A DNA stretch of 64,000 nucleotides from Cryptomeria japonica. Its lineage: Eukaryota > Streptophyta > Pinopsida > Cupressales > Cupressaceae. The translations under genes were made by a program, and so were the position numbers. The notes under the pieces were generated by a model. That model did no database searches and had not been told where the DNA came from. It worked only from the letters and a program-made list of their open reading frames with translations. The stretch is taken from contig NC_081414.1 in NCBI RefSeq assembly GCF_030272615.1, positions 812,361,069-812,425,068 on the forward strand. The letters run 5' to 3'. Positions 10,579 to 22,063 of the stretch are shown here, piece by piece; position 1 is the first letter of the stretch, and each line of letters opens with the position of its first letter.

Positions 10579-12080
10579 ATGGGGGTCACCTCATTCAAAC
10601 CAAACCAGATAGTTGTGACGATTTCAAAAATAATGTCAAGTCGTGGTGAAAATATATTAAGGGTAAGCTTGTGAGTTATGTTGAAGGAATGTAGGGCATT
10701 AATCCTAATCTCTCTAAAAAATTGTCTTAGTCGTGTGAGAAGAGTGAGCTGAAAATTAGGCAAGTGGCCTATATGGTTTCTCTAGACATGATTTCTATTG
10801 TAACTAGGTTATCGCTAAAAGGAATAACTTTTCCTAAAAAGATGTAAAGGTCGTACAAAGATGAATTTAAGAGATTCTTGAATTCTAGATAAGTGGTTTT
10901 GATATTGCAAAGAGGATAGAATAGAGAAGATCTACCTATGGTTTGGAAGGATGTAACCATATTGCTCATGAAATACTTCACATTGGATAGAAGATTTAAA
11001 AGAGTCCATACCAAACTCTTCTCTATGTTGAATCATCTAAGCTATGACATAAAAATAAAATTTCCCTTCTGGATTTGTTCTTTTTCACAATTGGTTTCTA
11101 GGGCTATATCCAAAAAAATTCTCCCCATACAACAAGGATTAATCCTAAGGCTTTGCAACAATAACCTATCTTTAACCTCGTCGAGTGGGATCCAGTTGAT
11201 TTCACATATCTCCTTGTGAGATTTAAATTTACTGGTGGATCTTTTTGGTACCCATATTTTATAATTGGACCCCAATGTTGCCTCTTGATCTAAAACTAAA
11301 CTAGTTCCTACCCATCAACCCTATTTGAGGGGTGTTAATGGAAAAATACCCAAGCCCCACCTTCTAAGGAAGTTGACCTAGTGGACTCAGAAGAGGAGGA
11401 TGTTTCAAACATTTAGAGTTCTCCTTGACCTCAAAAGTCTGATTGGTCTCCTGTTTCTTTTGAGGAAGTTTCCCCTTTTTCATCTATCTTGGGTGTTTCT
11501 ACCACCAATCTTGGCTCCTCCACTCTAGATATAAAATTGTCTAATATAAGAAATTATATTGGGTAGCAGGTTGTAATGATTAAATAGCTCATCTTGTAAT
11601 TTGATGTTGCCATAAGAAATATAAACATGCTTGGAGTGGTAGTGGAGGTAGGGGATAGGGCTAACAAATGGGTGACAGAGGACAAAGATGATAGGGTTTT
11701 CAAGGCTACTAGTGATATGGCTAAAAAATTAGAAAAATGGGATAAGGCTAAAAAGATGTTAAATTACCTTAATAAACAAATTTCTCAAAGGGTCAAGAGA
11801 AATATAGTGGCTAAGCTAAGGGAGAACTAGGAGGTCCTTAAGGAAAGAGTCAATAAAATGTTTGTGTTGAGCCAAAATATGGTATTAAACAATTTTAACT
11901 CCTTGCGTGCTATATAGAAGGAAATTGAATATAGAAAGGCAAAGCAGAAGATACACACAAATTCTCCCTCTATAATGATGGATCCCACTACCTCTATGAT
12001 CAAGACTACCCTAGATTCTAGCACTAAGGCCTCTATAAAAGATTCAAATAAAAATATTTCTTTTTTCTCAAAAATTTAAA
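10579..12080 (+). pseudogene. ORFX copy A (unrecognised LINE-associated ORF)
   Basis: Diverged, broken copy of the ORFX family. The start ATG at 10579 (M-G-V) corresponds to the MGG start of the other copies. Downstream, in shifting frames, come YIKGKLVSYVEG (cf. copy B IDGEIVPYLDRLHG), then TILLMKYFTLDRRFKRVH at about 10950-11010 (cf. KFIMRYITLNGRYARIF), MLNHLSYDIKIKFPFWI at about 11025-11075 (cf. ILNHFRHGKIIFVPFYL) and ILPIQQGLILRL (cf. ILYEGLIMLI). The C-terminal third (about 11600-12080) is Lys- and Glu-rich and helical. It has several stops and frameshifts. Function unknown. It sits 139 bp after the LINE RNase H stop. Confidence 0.65.
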
Positions 12081-12334
12081 TGCCTATGTAATGAATGGCA
12101 TGAGGGAAATAACCACATCTAGTATACCATCCCTTTGTGTCTTTGGTGAGTAACTAGTTGGTATTTATTTTTTGGTTCTATCCTTGGTCTTTGTCTAGTT
12201 GTCTAATGGTTCCTAGCATGTTTTGGTGTCCTGTGCTTTTTAGCTAGGTCTGCATTCCTCACGTGCCCTAGGTGTGGATACTTAGTAGATAGGTAAATGT
12301 TTAGGCCTATCCCACTTTAATTAATCAAAGCTTT

Positions 12335-12375
12335 GATGAAGGAATGAACCATTAAGATTGAATCATCTTTGCTAA
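12335..12375 (+). repeat. Right direct repeat (putative target-site duplication) of LINE A
   Basis: Partner of 9121-9161. It begins immediately after the LINE A 3' tail, so it fixes the tail end and shows that ORFX lies inside the inserted unit. Confidence 0.65.
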
Positions 12376-12389
12376 AACTAAAACTTAGT

Positions 12390-13500
12390 ATAATCTTGAT
12401 TACAACTCTCACGCTACTTTTCATTGTAGCCTTAACCATAATCCTAAGACTAAAATTAAACCTAACCGTAATCATAATTATAATTTTAATCCTTATCTAA
12501 CCTTAACATAACCCTTATTATTTTTTTAATCATAACTATTATTATATATCTAGCTGTAATCTTAAGTCTAACCCTAAGCCTAATTATATCTCATAACCCA
12601 AACCCTAGATATGCCTCTAATTATAAACCAAAGCCTAATAATTACCCTAACGCCAAATATATCTCTAACCCAAACCCTAACCTAATCATAACTATAACCA
12701 TAAACCTAAGCCTCTACCCTAACCATAATCCTAAACCTACCTCTAACCCTTAAATAAAATACAACCCTAACCTTAATCATAACTCATTTATAAATCCTAA
12801 CATAACACTAATTATATCTTTAATCCTCTCTCAATGTTATCTTTAACAAAACCCTAAGCCTAACCCTAACTATAGTCCAGATGCTAACTGACCCTAAACA
12901 TAAATGTTACTCTATTGTTGACCCTAATCATAAACCTTACGGTACTCATGACTCTAACCATGCCCTCAATCCTAAGATAAAATTCAATATTTATATAATC
13001 ATAATATATTTTAATATTATAATTATTATTAATGAATTCTTATATAAGTTTTGAAATAACTCAAATTATTATTAACCCTAACCTTAATCCTAAGCCTACC
13101 CTAACCCTAAACATAAATGTAACCATAAACCCCTAAACCTGACTATAACCCTAACCTAATGGTAACCCTTATATAAACCCTAACATAAAACTCAACCTAA
13201 CTTTAATCCTATCCCTATCTATAATCTTAACACTAACCGTAAACCTTACCTAACATATCTCTAACCCTAAACCTAGTTATATCACTAACCTTGACCATAA
13301 TGCTAACCCTAACCATGACAAAAAATGTAACCATAACTTTAATCCAGACCTTAAATCTAACACTACTCATGACCCTAACCATGAAATCAATACTAAAATA
13401 AAAGTTTATTATTTATATAATTATAATATATTTTAATATTTTAGTTCTAATTTATTTTATAATTATTAATAATATTATTTTATCATTTTTAAAAGAAATC
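12390..13500. repeat. Degenerate telomere-like (CCCTAA-type) array with AT-rich interruptions
   Basis: Dense, imperfect repeats of the 'aaccctaa' / 'ccctaaac' type, i.e. the C-strand of plant telomere-like DNA, heavily mutated so that spacing varies. AT-rich stretches interrupt it at about 12515-12560, 12975-13075 and 13390-13500. The last two are homologous: both follow 'actcatgac.ctaaccatg' (12944 and 13365) and contain 'atatattttaatatt', so a ~421-bp higher-order unit is tandemly repeated. No coding sequence. Confidence 0.8.
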
Positions 13501-13858
13501 AAATTATTATAAATGTTTTTAATTACATTAGTAGGGAAACGACCCTAAATCCTCACAAAAGAACAAAACTAGAGAGAAACCAAACAACTTCAAGCATCAC
13601 ACAACTGAACACCTAAAAAGCACAAGAAAAACTCTCAAAAGTAATCTAAAACTAACATACCAACATAGTTGAATAAAATCACCCTACCAAACTTCCTACA
13701 ACCATGAATTAAATGACTAGTAAGTGTAAAGAGTCCATAGTAATATCGGAGTATTGAAATAGAATAAAACTAACAAACTAAGTAGGCACGCATGCCTATT
13801 TAACCATAAGCCCATAGTGATATAACAAAGATAGAGATAGGTATACCCCAAGATTTCT
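13501..13858. other. No gene seen; spacer before LINE B
   Basis: Non-coding, AT-rich. It may include more of the 5' part of LINE B, but endonuclease-like sequence is recognisable only from about 13.9 kb. Confidence 0.4.
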
Positions 13859-16800
13859 CTAGATTAGAGAGAGGGGTATTAAAATTGCTCTGTTGGTAGT
13901 AGACAAGACTTGGCTAACATGATCAACTCTTTGATCCTTTTGGATCGTGATCTTATTGGGGCCAAGTTCAACTGGTCCAACAAACGTAGTGGGGAGGATC
14001 TTATTCAGGTTAAGCTTGATAGGGGTCTTATCTCTCCTGATTGACTTGGCCTCTTGTAGACTCAATGCTTTGGCCTGTGTTGGATACAATCACTTCCCCA
14101 TCTGCCTCTTGGTTTCTCTATTGTCTGGCAGAAAGGTGCACCCCTTCAGATTTGAGAAAATGTGGATGATGGCCCCTAAAATCCAAGATAAAATTATAGA
14201 ATGGTGGAATATTGATATCCAGGGAATGGCTATGTTTTGTATAGACAAGAAGCTTTCCAATGTCAAGTCTAATATTCAATGTTGGAACAAATCCACTTTT
14301 GGAAATAGCTTCAAATCTAAAGAGAAGCTCGAACTGGATCTTGAGGAGGTTCAAAACCATATTCAAGCTTACGGATTTGATAAAGATGTCTCGAACAAAT
14401 AAATTGATATTTTGACTAAATTACATGACATTATCTCCAAAGAAGAGGAATTCTGGAAGCAGAGATCTAGAACATTATGGCTTAAAAGTGGCAACAAAAA
14501 CACTAAGCTCTTTCATATGAAGAATCTCAAGCATAGGGTTGCTAATAGAATAAACAAAATTCAAATCGGATAGAGATGGGTTTATAAGCATGATTAGATT
14601 TGCCAAGAATCCATCAGTTTTTTCTCTAAACTCCTTTTTGTGAATGACCCTCTTGACCCTTTAGCTCAAAATGAAATCTTGCAGGAGGTTCTCTCCATCA
14701 TCTCTCAGGATATGAACTTGGAGCTTACCAAAATTCCCTCTCCTGATGAAGTTCATAATGCAGTTTTCTCTTTTGAAGGTAACAAGGTCCCCAGACCTAA
14801 TGGTTTCCCTCTTTTTTTCTTTCAAAATTTTTGGCAGATTATCTGCTCTGATGTGGTCCCTGTTGCTCAAGAATTTTTCGGATCCCGCTCCCTCCTGAAG
14901 GAGTTGAACGCCACCTTCCTGGTCCTCATCCCTAAGAAACCCAACACTTGCTCTTTTCAATATTTTTGACCTATTAGCCTTTGCAATTCTATTTATAAAA
15001 TCTTCACCAAGATTCTGGTGCTCAGGCTTAATATTTTTGTCCCCTCTTTAATTTCAAAACATCAAAATGGGTTTGTCCCTAGCAGGCAAATCCTAGATTC
15101 TGCTATTGTGGTTCATGAGAATATCCACTTCCTTTCTTTCAATAAAAAACCTAGTTGTTTTCTAAAATTGGACCTTCTGAAAGCTTTTGATAGAGTTAGT
15201 TGGAGCGTTCTTCTCCAAATCCTCAGAGCTTTTGGATTCGGAGATAACTTCATCCAGATCATTGAGCAATGTGTTTCCACCACAAAATTTTTTGTGTTGA
15301 TTAATGGATCTACCTCCAGTTTTTTCTTTGTGTCTAGGGTCATAAGGCAAGGGGATCATATATCTCCTTTCCTTTTCATTTTGATGAGTGAAGCTCATAG
15401 TAAACTTATTCAGAGGGAAGTCAGAAATGGCAATATTATGGGTTTACGACCCTCCTCTCAGGCCGCCACATGCTCTCACCAATAATTTATTGATGACACT
15501 CTCTTGATGGGGGAAGGTTCGGTTAAAGAAGATAAGAATTTTAAAAAGACTCTAGATACCTATGAGCATGGTTCGGGGCAAAAAATTAGACTAGCTAAAA
15601 ACTCCAACTTCTTCTTTAACACCCCTAAACATAGGAAATCAAAGATTGCCTCGATTATTGGCTATAAAGTTGGAACTTTTCCTTACTCCTATTTAGGTCT
15701 TCCTCTCTTCCATGGTCCGACCCCTAACTCTTTTTGGGTGAATCTTATAGACAAATTCCAGAATAAGTTGGTTGGGTGGAAAGGCACTTTGCTAGGTCAA
15801 GCTGGCAAGCTCTAGTTGCTCAAAGCCTCACTTCAGAGCCTCCTAGTTTATGCTATGAATCTATTCCAAATGCCGGCCAAATTCGTTGATAAATTGGATA
15901 TAATTCAAAAAAAAAATTGTGGATTGGAACTGAATCTAAGAATAGATTACACTGATGGCCAAGAAACTATGGAGATGTCTTAAAGAGAATAATGAATGGA
16001 TTGACATATTCAAATATAAATACCACATTTGAGATATCCAAAACACTCTGGAAACCTATGATCTTCCCAACACGGTTTCTCATTTACGGAGCAATTTAAT
16101 TGGCTCCTCCAAAGTTATCTTGCATGGTTGCAGATGGATGTTGGGGAATGGTACCAGAATCAGATTTTGGGATGATTGGTGGAATGATGATGGTCACCTA
16201 TTGGACTTTGTTTGGGCTCCTCCCTTCAAAGAATTATGTCTCAAAAAAATTGGCATCTAGGTGGCTGATTATATTAGAAATAGAGTCTGGTTGGACCTCA
16301 TTTCTGTTGATAATGCTTTGTTTCCTATGCAACCCTAGTTGAATTTTATTCACATCCCCCTCTCTCAAGGGGATGATGAAATTTTCAGGAATTTCTCCTC
16401 TTATAGGAAGTTCAAGGTTGTTGATTCCTATAAGTTCATCTCTAGATGCTTCTCCCCCCCCCCCCCCCTCCTCTTTTTGGGCTGGTATCTGGAACAAGAA
16501 CTTAATTCCTAAAATTAATGTTTTTTTCTGGCCATTTATGCAAGGTAAGATCTCTACCATTGATAATATTTTCAAAGAGGTATCCTTCTTACCAATAGAT
16601 GCTTTCTTTGTAAAGAGGGGGAGGAAAATGTTGGTCATCTACTACTTCATTGCGCCTACGCCAAGGATATCTGGAATCTCTTCCTTAACATCTGGAAAAT
16701 TGACTAGGTCTTCCCTGATACTAATAAGCGAATGTGGTTTGAATGGAAATGCCCCTCTGGTAATCAGGCCTTAGGATTTATTTGGAACTTATCTCTTCCG

Positions 16801-17547
16801 CATATTTCCTGGGGCAACTAGAAAGAAATAAACAATAGAGTCTTTAGGGATTTGGAAACTCCTGCTTTTGTTGTGGCTACTAGAATTCACATTGCTACCA
16901 AGGAGTATTTTCTCCACTCCTGCCTCAGCAGAAAGAATGACCGTCCCATCCCTACTCTCTAGGAGTATTGGGATACTATCAATAGGTAGAAAATTGATTG
17001 GAATATTGCCAATCCTATTCACAAAATCAAGCAGTGCAAATAAAATGTTCTTTGGAATCCTCCCCCTTTGGGTTGGATCAAAATTAATGTGGATGGGGCA
17101 ACTAAAGGAAATCTTGGGTCGGTCAAGTGCAGAGGAGTGGCTAGGAATCATTCTAGTCTATTGGTTTCTGTGGTGGCACTCCCTCTGGGCACACAGTCCA
17201 ACCACTATGCGGAAGCCAGCGCTACCCACATTGGGTTACACATGGCTAAAAGAGAAGGCTTTACTAAAGTCTAGTTGGAGTCTGACTCACTAAACACTAT
17301 CAATTGTCTGAGTGGATGCATGGATCCTAGATGGATGACAACTAACCTGATCAAGGACTCCCAAGATATAATTAATGAACTGGGTGATTTCAAAATCTTG
17401 CATGTTTATTAGGAAGGTAAGAAGGCGGAAAATCTACTGGCCAATCTAGTGGTGGGATATGTGGCAACCAAATGGCAGAGCAGCAGGGATACTTTTCACA
17501 AAAATCTATGAGAGCTAGCCCATGATGATTACTATGTGAATCAATGA
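13859..17547 (+). pseudogene. LINE B ORF2: endonuclease end, reverse transcriptase, RNase H
   Basis: The longest LINE in the window, on the + strand. The C-terminal end of an APE-type endonuclease is at about 13910-14150 (GAKFNWSNKR, then VKLDRGLISPDW). The linker (LWLKSGNKNTKLFH) lies at about 14480. Reverse transcriptase spans about 14640-15830: LIPKKPN, PISLCNSIYKI, motif A FLKLDLLKAFDRVSW (about 15165-15205), INGSTSSFFFVSRVIRQGD, motif C FIDDT (about 15485-15500), then SYLGLPL and LVGWKG. A zf-RVT stretch is at about 16450-16680 and RNase H at about 17068-17547: INVDGATKGN, AEASATHIGL, LESDSLNTINCL, EGKKAENLLANL, i.e. Asp, Glu and Asp in place but the last Asp lost. Roughly ten stops or frame changes break it. 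The 5' end is missing. ORFX copy B follows 222 bp later. Confidence 0.85.
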
Positions 17548-17768
17548 TCTCTCATAAATACTTGACTGAGTTGATGGGGAAATGACTCTTTTTGGTTTTC
17601 CCTAACCAAAGATCTAGAAACTTCCCCGGTGACTGGTTTTTTTGTCTTATTGTGTGGCCTTTTTTTTGCTACTATTTGGAGACTTTTCTGGTGTGGCCCA
17701 TTTCCTGGGACTGGTCGATACCTTCTTTGGTGTGGCCCATTTTCTATTATTCGGCGACCAGGACCATA

Positions 17769-19268
17769 ATGGGTGGGCACAAGAATAGGCAAGAGCCCTC
17801 TACTTGTGATAAATTGAAGAAAAACAAAGATGTGTGGCAGAAAGTGATTGATGGGGAAATCGTCCCCTACTTGGATCGACTTCATGGCCCTTCTCCTCTG
17901 CTCACGGAGGCTTTTGTCAGTGGGTTGAAAAAAGGGACTCTCAGGGCTTATGGCACCGACTATCAGATTGATGAAGCCCTAGTGGCGACGGTCACTAGCC
18001 TGGCGATGACTAGAAGAATATTTTATAGGGATAGGAAAATTGGGGAGGAGGACTTCACAAGTTTCTTTGACAAAGACAAGGAACACTCTAGAGTTATCAA
18101 GATGGTTGATGGCGGCTACAATAGAAAAGATATTATGGCTCCCTGGGCTGACATGGCAAAGTTCATAATGAGGTATATTACGCTCAATGGCCGATATGCT
18201 AGAATCTTTTCCTATCATTTTACCATTTTAAATCACTTTAGGCATGGTAAAATTATTTTTGTTCCTTTCTATCTGGCCTCCTCTCTTGAAAATAGCCTGG
18301 AAAAACATTTGGAGAATCCTAACAACCCTATTCTCTACGAGGGACTTATTATGCTCATCATGGAGTATGTTAAATCCCTTGAAATTGTGCCCGCTCTATC
18401 TGAGACTGGCCATCAGACTGATATCTAGGATGTCTCTGACTCATAAATTGACTTGGAAGAAAATGGGGTTCCTCTTGATGACCTTGAATATAAACATGTG
18501 GATGAAGGGGAGATGATGGTCACTCCTAGGACGTTTAGCAGCAAGAACCCTCCTAGATGGGCGGCTAGCAAATACAAAACCACCAGCAAACTAATCTCTA
18601 AGGCTGAGCCCCTCTCTAAAAAGAAAAAGATGGTGGATAAGGAACATAGTCTGAAGATTACAGATCATGGAATTAAATTGGACATCCCTATCAATGTCCT
18701 GAAAGAAAAACAAGGGACCAAGGCCAACGAAGAAAATAGTGGGATACAAAGGACTCGTAACTTGATGAATCTGATTATGGAAGCTACCAGAAGTGAGGAG
18801 AGCTGTTGGAAGTGGGTTGAGCATGAAATTGATACCCTCAAAGTGGGGATTAAAGAGATTATTGATATCTTCACTACTTCTCCTGAGCCTAACAAACCTA
18901 AGAAACTCATGATTATGACCTAAAAGCTCTCCTGGGACGTTGAGGTGATGAAATGCAATCATGAACAAAGGATTCATAAGGTGGAGCAGTCTATGGTGGA
19001 GATTAACAAAAATGTCAAGAACTTGGTTGACATTAGCAAAGAAGCCATGAACAAAAGTATTAAGGGGATTGAAAAGATTAATGTCATGGTTGCTGATTAC
19101 AAATCCTACCATAGTGAACGGGTGAAAGATCTTGGAAGGGAAGATATGGCCACTGGAGACAGCAAAACCATTGGTCCTAGTTCTAGAACCAGAAGCAAGA
19201 GCAACAACAAGGGTACCTCCAGATTCATTATGGAGGAGCTAGAGGAAATCAATGGGATTTCCATCTAG
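17769..19268 (+). pseudogene. ORFX copy B (unrecognised LINE-associated ORF, best preserved)
   Basis: A ~499-codon frame, open in one reading frame except for three nonsense codons (two near 18.43 kb, one near 18.92 kb). I chose the ATG at 17769 because copy C starts with the same MGG-KN-EP motif. By residue: LHG 38-40, TEAFV 46-50, FYRDRK 85-90, ITLNGRY 137-143, FSYHFTILNHFRHG 147-160, PFYLASSLENS 166-176 and EGLIMLIMEYVKSL 191-204. Residues from about 230 on are Lys/Glu-rich with a predicted helical, coiled-coil-like region, and the tail is basic (SSRTRSKSNNKG). I see no zinc knuckle, RRM, DUF4283 or catalytic motif. It lies 222 bp after the LINE B RNase H. It superficially recalls plant 'putative transposon protein' domains, but I cannot name a family. 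Confidence 0.75.
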
Positions 19269-19473
19269 AAGAACAAGAGTCTAGTGCTCTCTCTTAATTG
19301 AGAGTTTTTTCTTTTGTTTTGTCTCATTTTTCTGCATTTCCTTTGTTTTCGTGACTTCTCGAGGATGGTCCCCTTTTTTGATGTTGGTTCATGTCTGTTT
19401 GGCTGATGGCCAGTTGTTGTAAAACTCTTGGTTTTAGGTCCATGTAAAACCCGTTTAACTTTATAAAAAATAG
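19269..19473 (+). other. LINE B 3' untranslated tail
   Basis: Non-coding, T-rich tail after ORFX copy B, ending 'ggtccatgtaaaacccg' then 'ttataaaaaatag' at about 19437-19473. Copy C has a similar end on the other strand (cctgtaaaactagttttc ... tataatcaaaa), so the 3' terminus appears shared by both. Confidence 0.5.
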
Positions 19474-19564
19474 GGCATAAAACTATAATGACTAAAATTA
19501 AAACTAGTAATGTCCTTATTCAAAATTAAACCCATCCAAAAAGAGTACCATCCCCATAGTAGCC
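19474..19564. other. Gap between two tail-to-tail LINE 3' ends
   Basis: About 90 bp of unassigned DNA separates the tail of LINE B (+) from the tail of the minus-strand ORFX copy C. Confidence 0.4.
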
Positions 19565-19847
19565 TAATTTTAAATGTTTTGATTATAGGGGAAAACTAGT
19601 TTTACAGGAACCATAACCCAAAGTCATAAAAAAAAGAACCAAAAAATATCTTAAACAACAACCATCCAGGAACGAACATAAAAATAGATTGGAATGAGCC
19701 CATAAAAACCAAGACATAGCAGCTCTACAAAACAACAACCAAGAACAAAATAGAACTTCTAAACAACAAAACTACAACATTTTGACCAATTTATAATTCT
19801 TCTAAATGACATCCTCATTGATATTCTTAACTTTCTTAATGATGTTG
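19565..19847 (-). other. 3' untranslated tail of the LINE carrying ORFX copy C
   Basis: On the minus strand, downstream of the ORFX copy C stop, a T-rich region ends 'cctgtaaaactagttttc' followed by 'tataatcaaaa'. This resembles the LINE B tail. Confidence 0.45.
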
Positions 19848-21444
19848 TCAACAGGGGGGCATGCCCTTATCCTTGCTACAGAGCCTCATTGTTGGACTAG
19901 GTAGGGGCTTCTCATTTGCATTTAGATCTGCATCAACATCCTTCAAGGGAGCCCTCTATTTCTTATAGGTACCAACATCCACAACCTTAGTTTTCTTGAC
20001 CATATTAGTGCTACTAGTGGGGGACTTGCCCTGAGAAATAGCATGAAGAACTTTGATTTATTCATTGAATCTACGAAAACCATCACTGCTATTGTCCATG
20101 ACGGACACACTCACCTCCACCACCACACTCAAACTCTGCTGAAGTTTATAAAATTCATTTTCCAAAGCCTTAATGCACTCTTTGTGATCCTCCTTAAGGT
20201 CTTTAATTCCATTAGCTAGGGTATACATATTCACAAGAATACTATCAAGGTCCCCACTGGGCAGATTTTCCTACTCCTTGAGATTAATATTCTCCTAAAA
20301 AATCCAAGTGAATAGGGCATTTTGGTTATCCTATAAATTCCTTAAGTTAATATTTGTAATCGTATTCTCAGAGACCAAGGAACCCATCTCCTTAGGGGTA
20401 ATCCTGCCACCATCAGTAGGTGTAAAACCATTAACACTTTGATCCTCCATAGGCTCATCCAAATCAATCTGAGAGGCATTCAACTACTTAGAAGAATTCT
20501 TGGTGACATTGACAAATGGGGGCCTAGAGATTTTGGTTTTTCCCTTAACACTTGACATAGAAACCCTAGCCACCCTTTTACCCTTCACATCAGAACTAGG
20601 GTCCACCAAAGTAGGGACAAATTAATGGCCATCCTCTTGATCAGATAAACCAATTCTTTTTCTGCCAGTAGGGTTAGGGATTTTGGACAACGAGGGGCCC
20701 TATTTATTATAAATATGAAAGACCTCATTCCCATTGGAATCCACCTCTTCATCAGAAGAGGTGTCCCCATAATGAATACAAAAATTCTTCTTGTATTCAA
20801 TACTAGTTTTAGCCCTCATATTCCTCTCAATGTGGATAGCTTTAGCATATTCCATAATCAACAAGATTAAACCCTCATGAAGAATAGGGGATGACATGCT
20901 TTTCTCATGAGCCCTAATGCTATTATCCAATGATGAGACCAAATAAAAGGGAAAATAAATGCACTTTCTATCCCAAAAAATGATTAAGAATGATGAAGTG
21001 ATAGCTAAATAAGCTGCAAAATTTACCATCAAGTGTGAGGTAGTGCATGATAACCTTCGAGACCTCCCTCCATGGCTTTAGAAGCGAGGTTCTCTCCCAC
21101 CTACCATTAGTATTCTTTCTCACCTTCTCCCTTTCTTTGGGTAGGAAAAAAATTTACATCACCACCGTTGCACATTTCTTATCCTTATAGAATTTGGTTC
21201 CCTCAATCAGAGTGTTAGACACCTTAGCCATCAGCTCCTTATTAACTTCCAACTCTGTACGATAGACATAGAGCACACCATCGTTCCACCCATGAACAAA
21301 AGCCTCAGTTACAAGGGCATTTGCACCGTGAAGCATCTTGATATAACCAGTCAAGCCTCCTGCCAAAAGTTCTTTCCATACTAATTCCTTATTTTGCCAT
21401 TTTTTGTACACTATGGGCTCCAAATGGTTCTTGTCTCCCCCCAT
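19848..21444 (-). pseudogene. ORFX copy C (unrecognised LINE-associated ORF)
   Basis: Minus-strand copy of ORFX, starting MGGDKNHLEP at 21444. The first 90 residues align without gaps to copy B with 33 identities counted by eye, including LHG, TEAFV and FY-D-K at the same positions. After a frame change (about 21.05-21.15 kb) the core continues: YFPFYLVSSLDNSI, then ILHEGLILLIMEYAKAI at about 20.85-20.95 kb. A linker rich in Ser, Asp and Glu follows, then a helical segment (DLKEDHKECIKALENEFYKL) at about 20.15-20.22 kb and a basic tail. Several stops interrupt it. A LINE RNase H remnant lies upstream on the same strand (23.56-23.81 kb), separated by copia debris. Function unknown. Confidence 0.7.
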
Positions 21445-22060
21445 CTTACATAAATTCTAATTCTCAACAACCTTCCACATAAACATAGCAAAGCTAAACC
21501 AAATAGAAATTGTGTATGGTGAAAAGTGAATAATGTAAACAACAATATTGAAAAGACTAAATGAATTCAACCACAAAACCCTACCCTAACAACAACAAAG
21601 ATCCATCATAAAATATGAAGATTACCTAAGATAATGTAAATCAACAAAATCACAAAGATTATACCATCACATGTCCACTAGAGTTTGAATCTCCATTCTT
21701 CCTATCTCCATTGATCTTGCTTGATATATTTGCTCTCAGATTTTATGTGTGCACAAGAGCTCAACAAAGAATGAAAATGTCGTTGATAGCTTGATCACAA
21801 AACCAGTCTAGGAGCTTCAACAACAGACTGCAGACTGCGACAGGTAAGTGATGTCTGCGGTTCATGGAGGATATATATGTGCGTGGACATGTGTGCCACA
21901 CACACACACATATAGTAATGAATATTTATGATGTAGAAATATGACAAGAGGTTGAAATTAATTTTCAAGCACCATGATGATGAATTCCTCACTGTATTGA
22001 AGGTGTTTCTTCGAGATTGCTTCATGCAAACACCACATAGGTATCAAACCAATGTGGAAA
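21445..22060. other. No gene seen; spacer with a (CA)n run
   Basis: No coding sequence is supported. On the minus strand it lies between copia gag debris and the start of ORFX copy C and may include a LINE inter-ORF spacer. A short cacacacaca run lies near 21900. Confidence 0.4.
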
Positions 22061-22063
22061 TTG

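Larger units (their letters stand above)
9162..12334 (+). mobile_element. LINE A, 5'-truncated, with RNase H and 3'-terminal ORFX
   Basis: A non-LTR retrotransposon remnant about 3.2 kb long. In order it carries a zinc-binding end of reverse transcriptase, an RNase H domain (to 10440), a short spacer, the unrecognised ORFX (10579 to about 12080) and a ~250-bp 3' tail ending near 'ctttaattaatcaaagc'. Matching 41-bp direct repeats flank the whole unit. Everything upstream of the end of RT is missing, the usual result of incomplete target-primed reverse transcription. Stops and frame changes throughout show it is old. Confidence 0.65.

Noticed and set aside
10479-11275. Minus-strand open frames opposite ORFX copy A
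   Set aside because: The plus strand carries the homology to ORFX copies B and C; the minus frames are shadows.
12390-13500. A true chromosome end (telomere)
   Set aside because: The repeats are highly degenerate, interrupted by AT-rich blocks and followed on both sides by LINEs; this is interstitial.
10579-19268. ORFX as an ORF1 placed before ORF2 in tandem LINEs
   Set aside because: RNase H to ORFX spacing is only 139 and 222 bp with no 3' tail between; the 41-bp direct repeats put RNase H, ORFX and tail in one unit; and 5' truncation, the normal LINE defect, explains the missing upstream parts.
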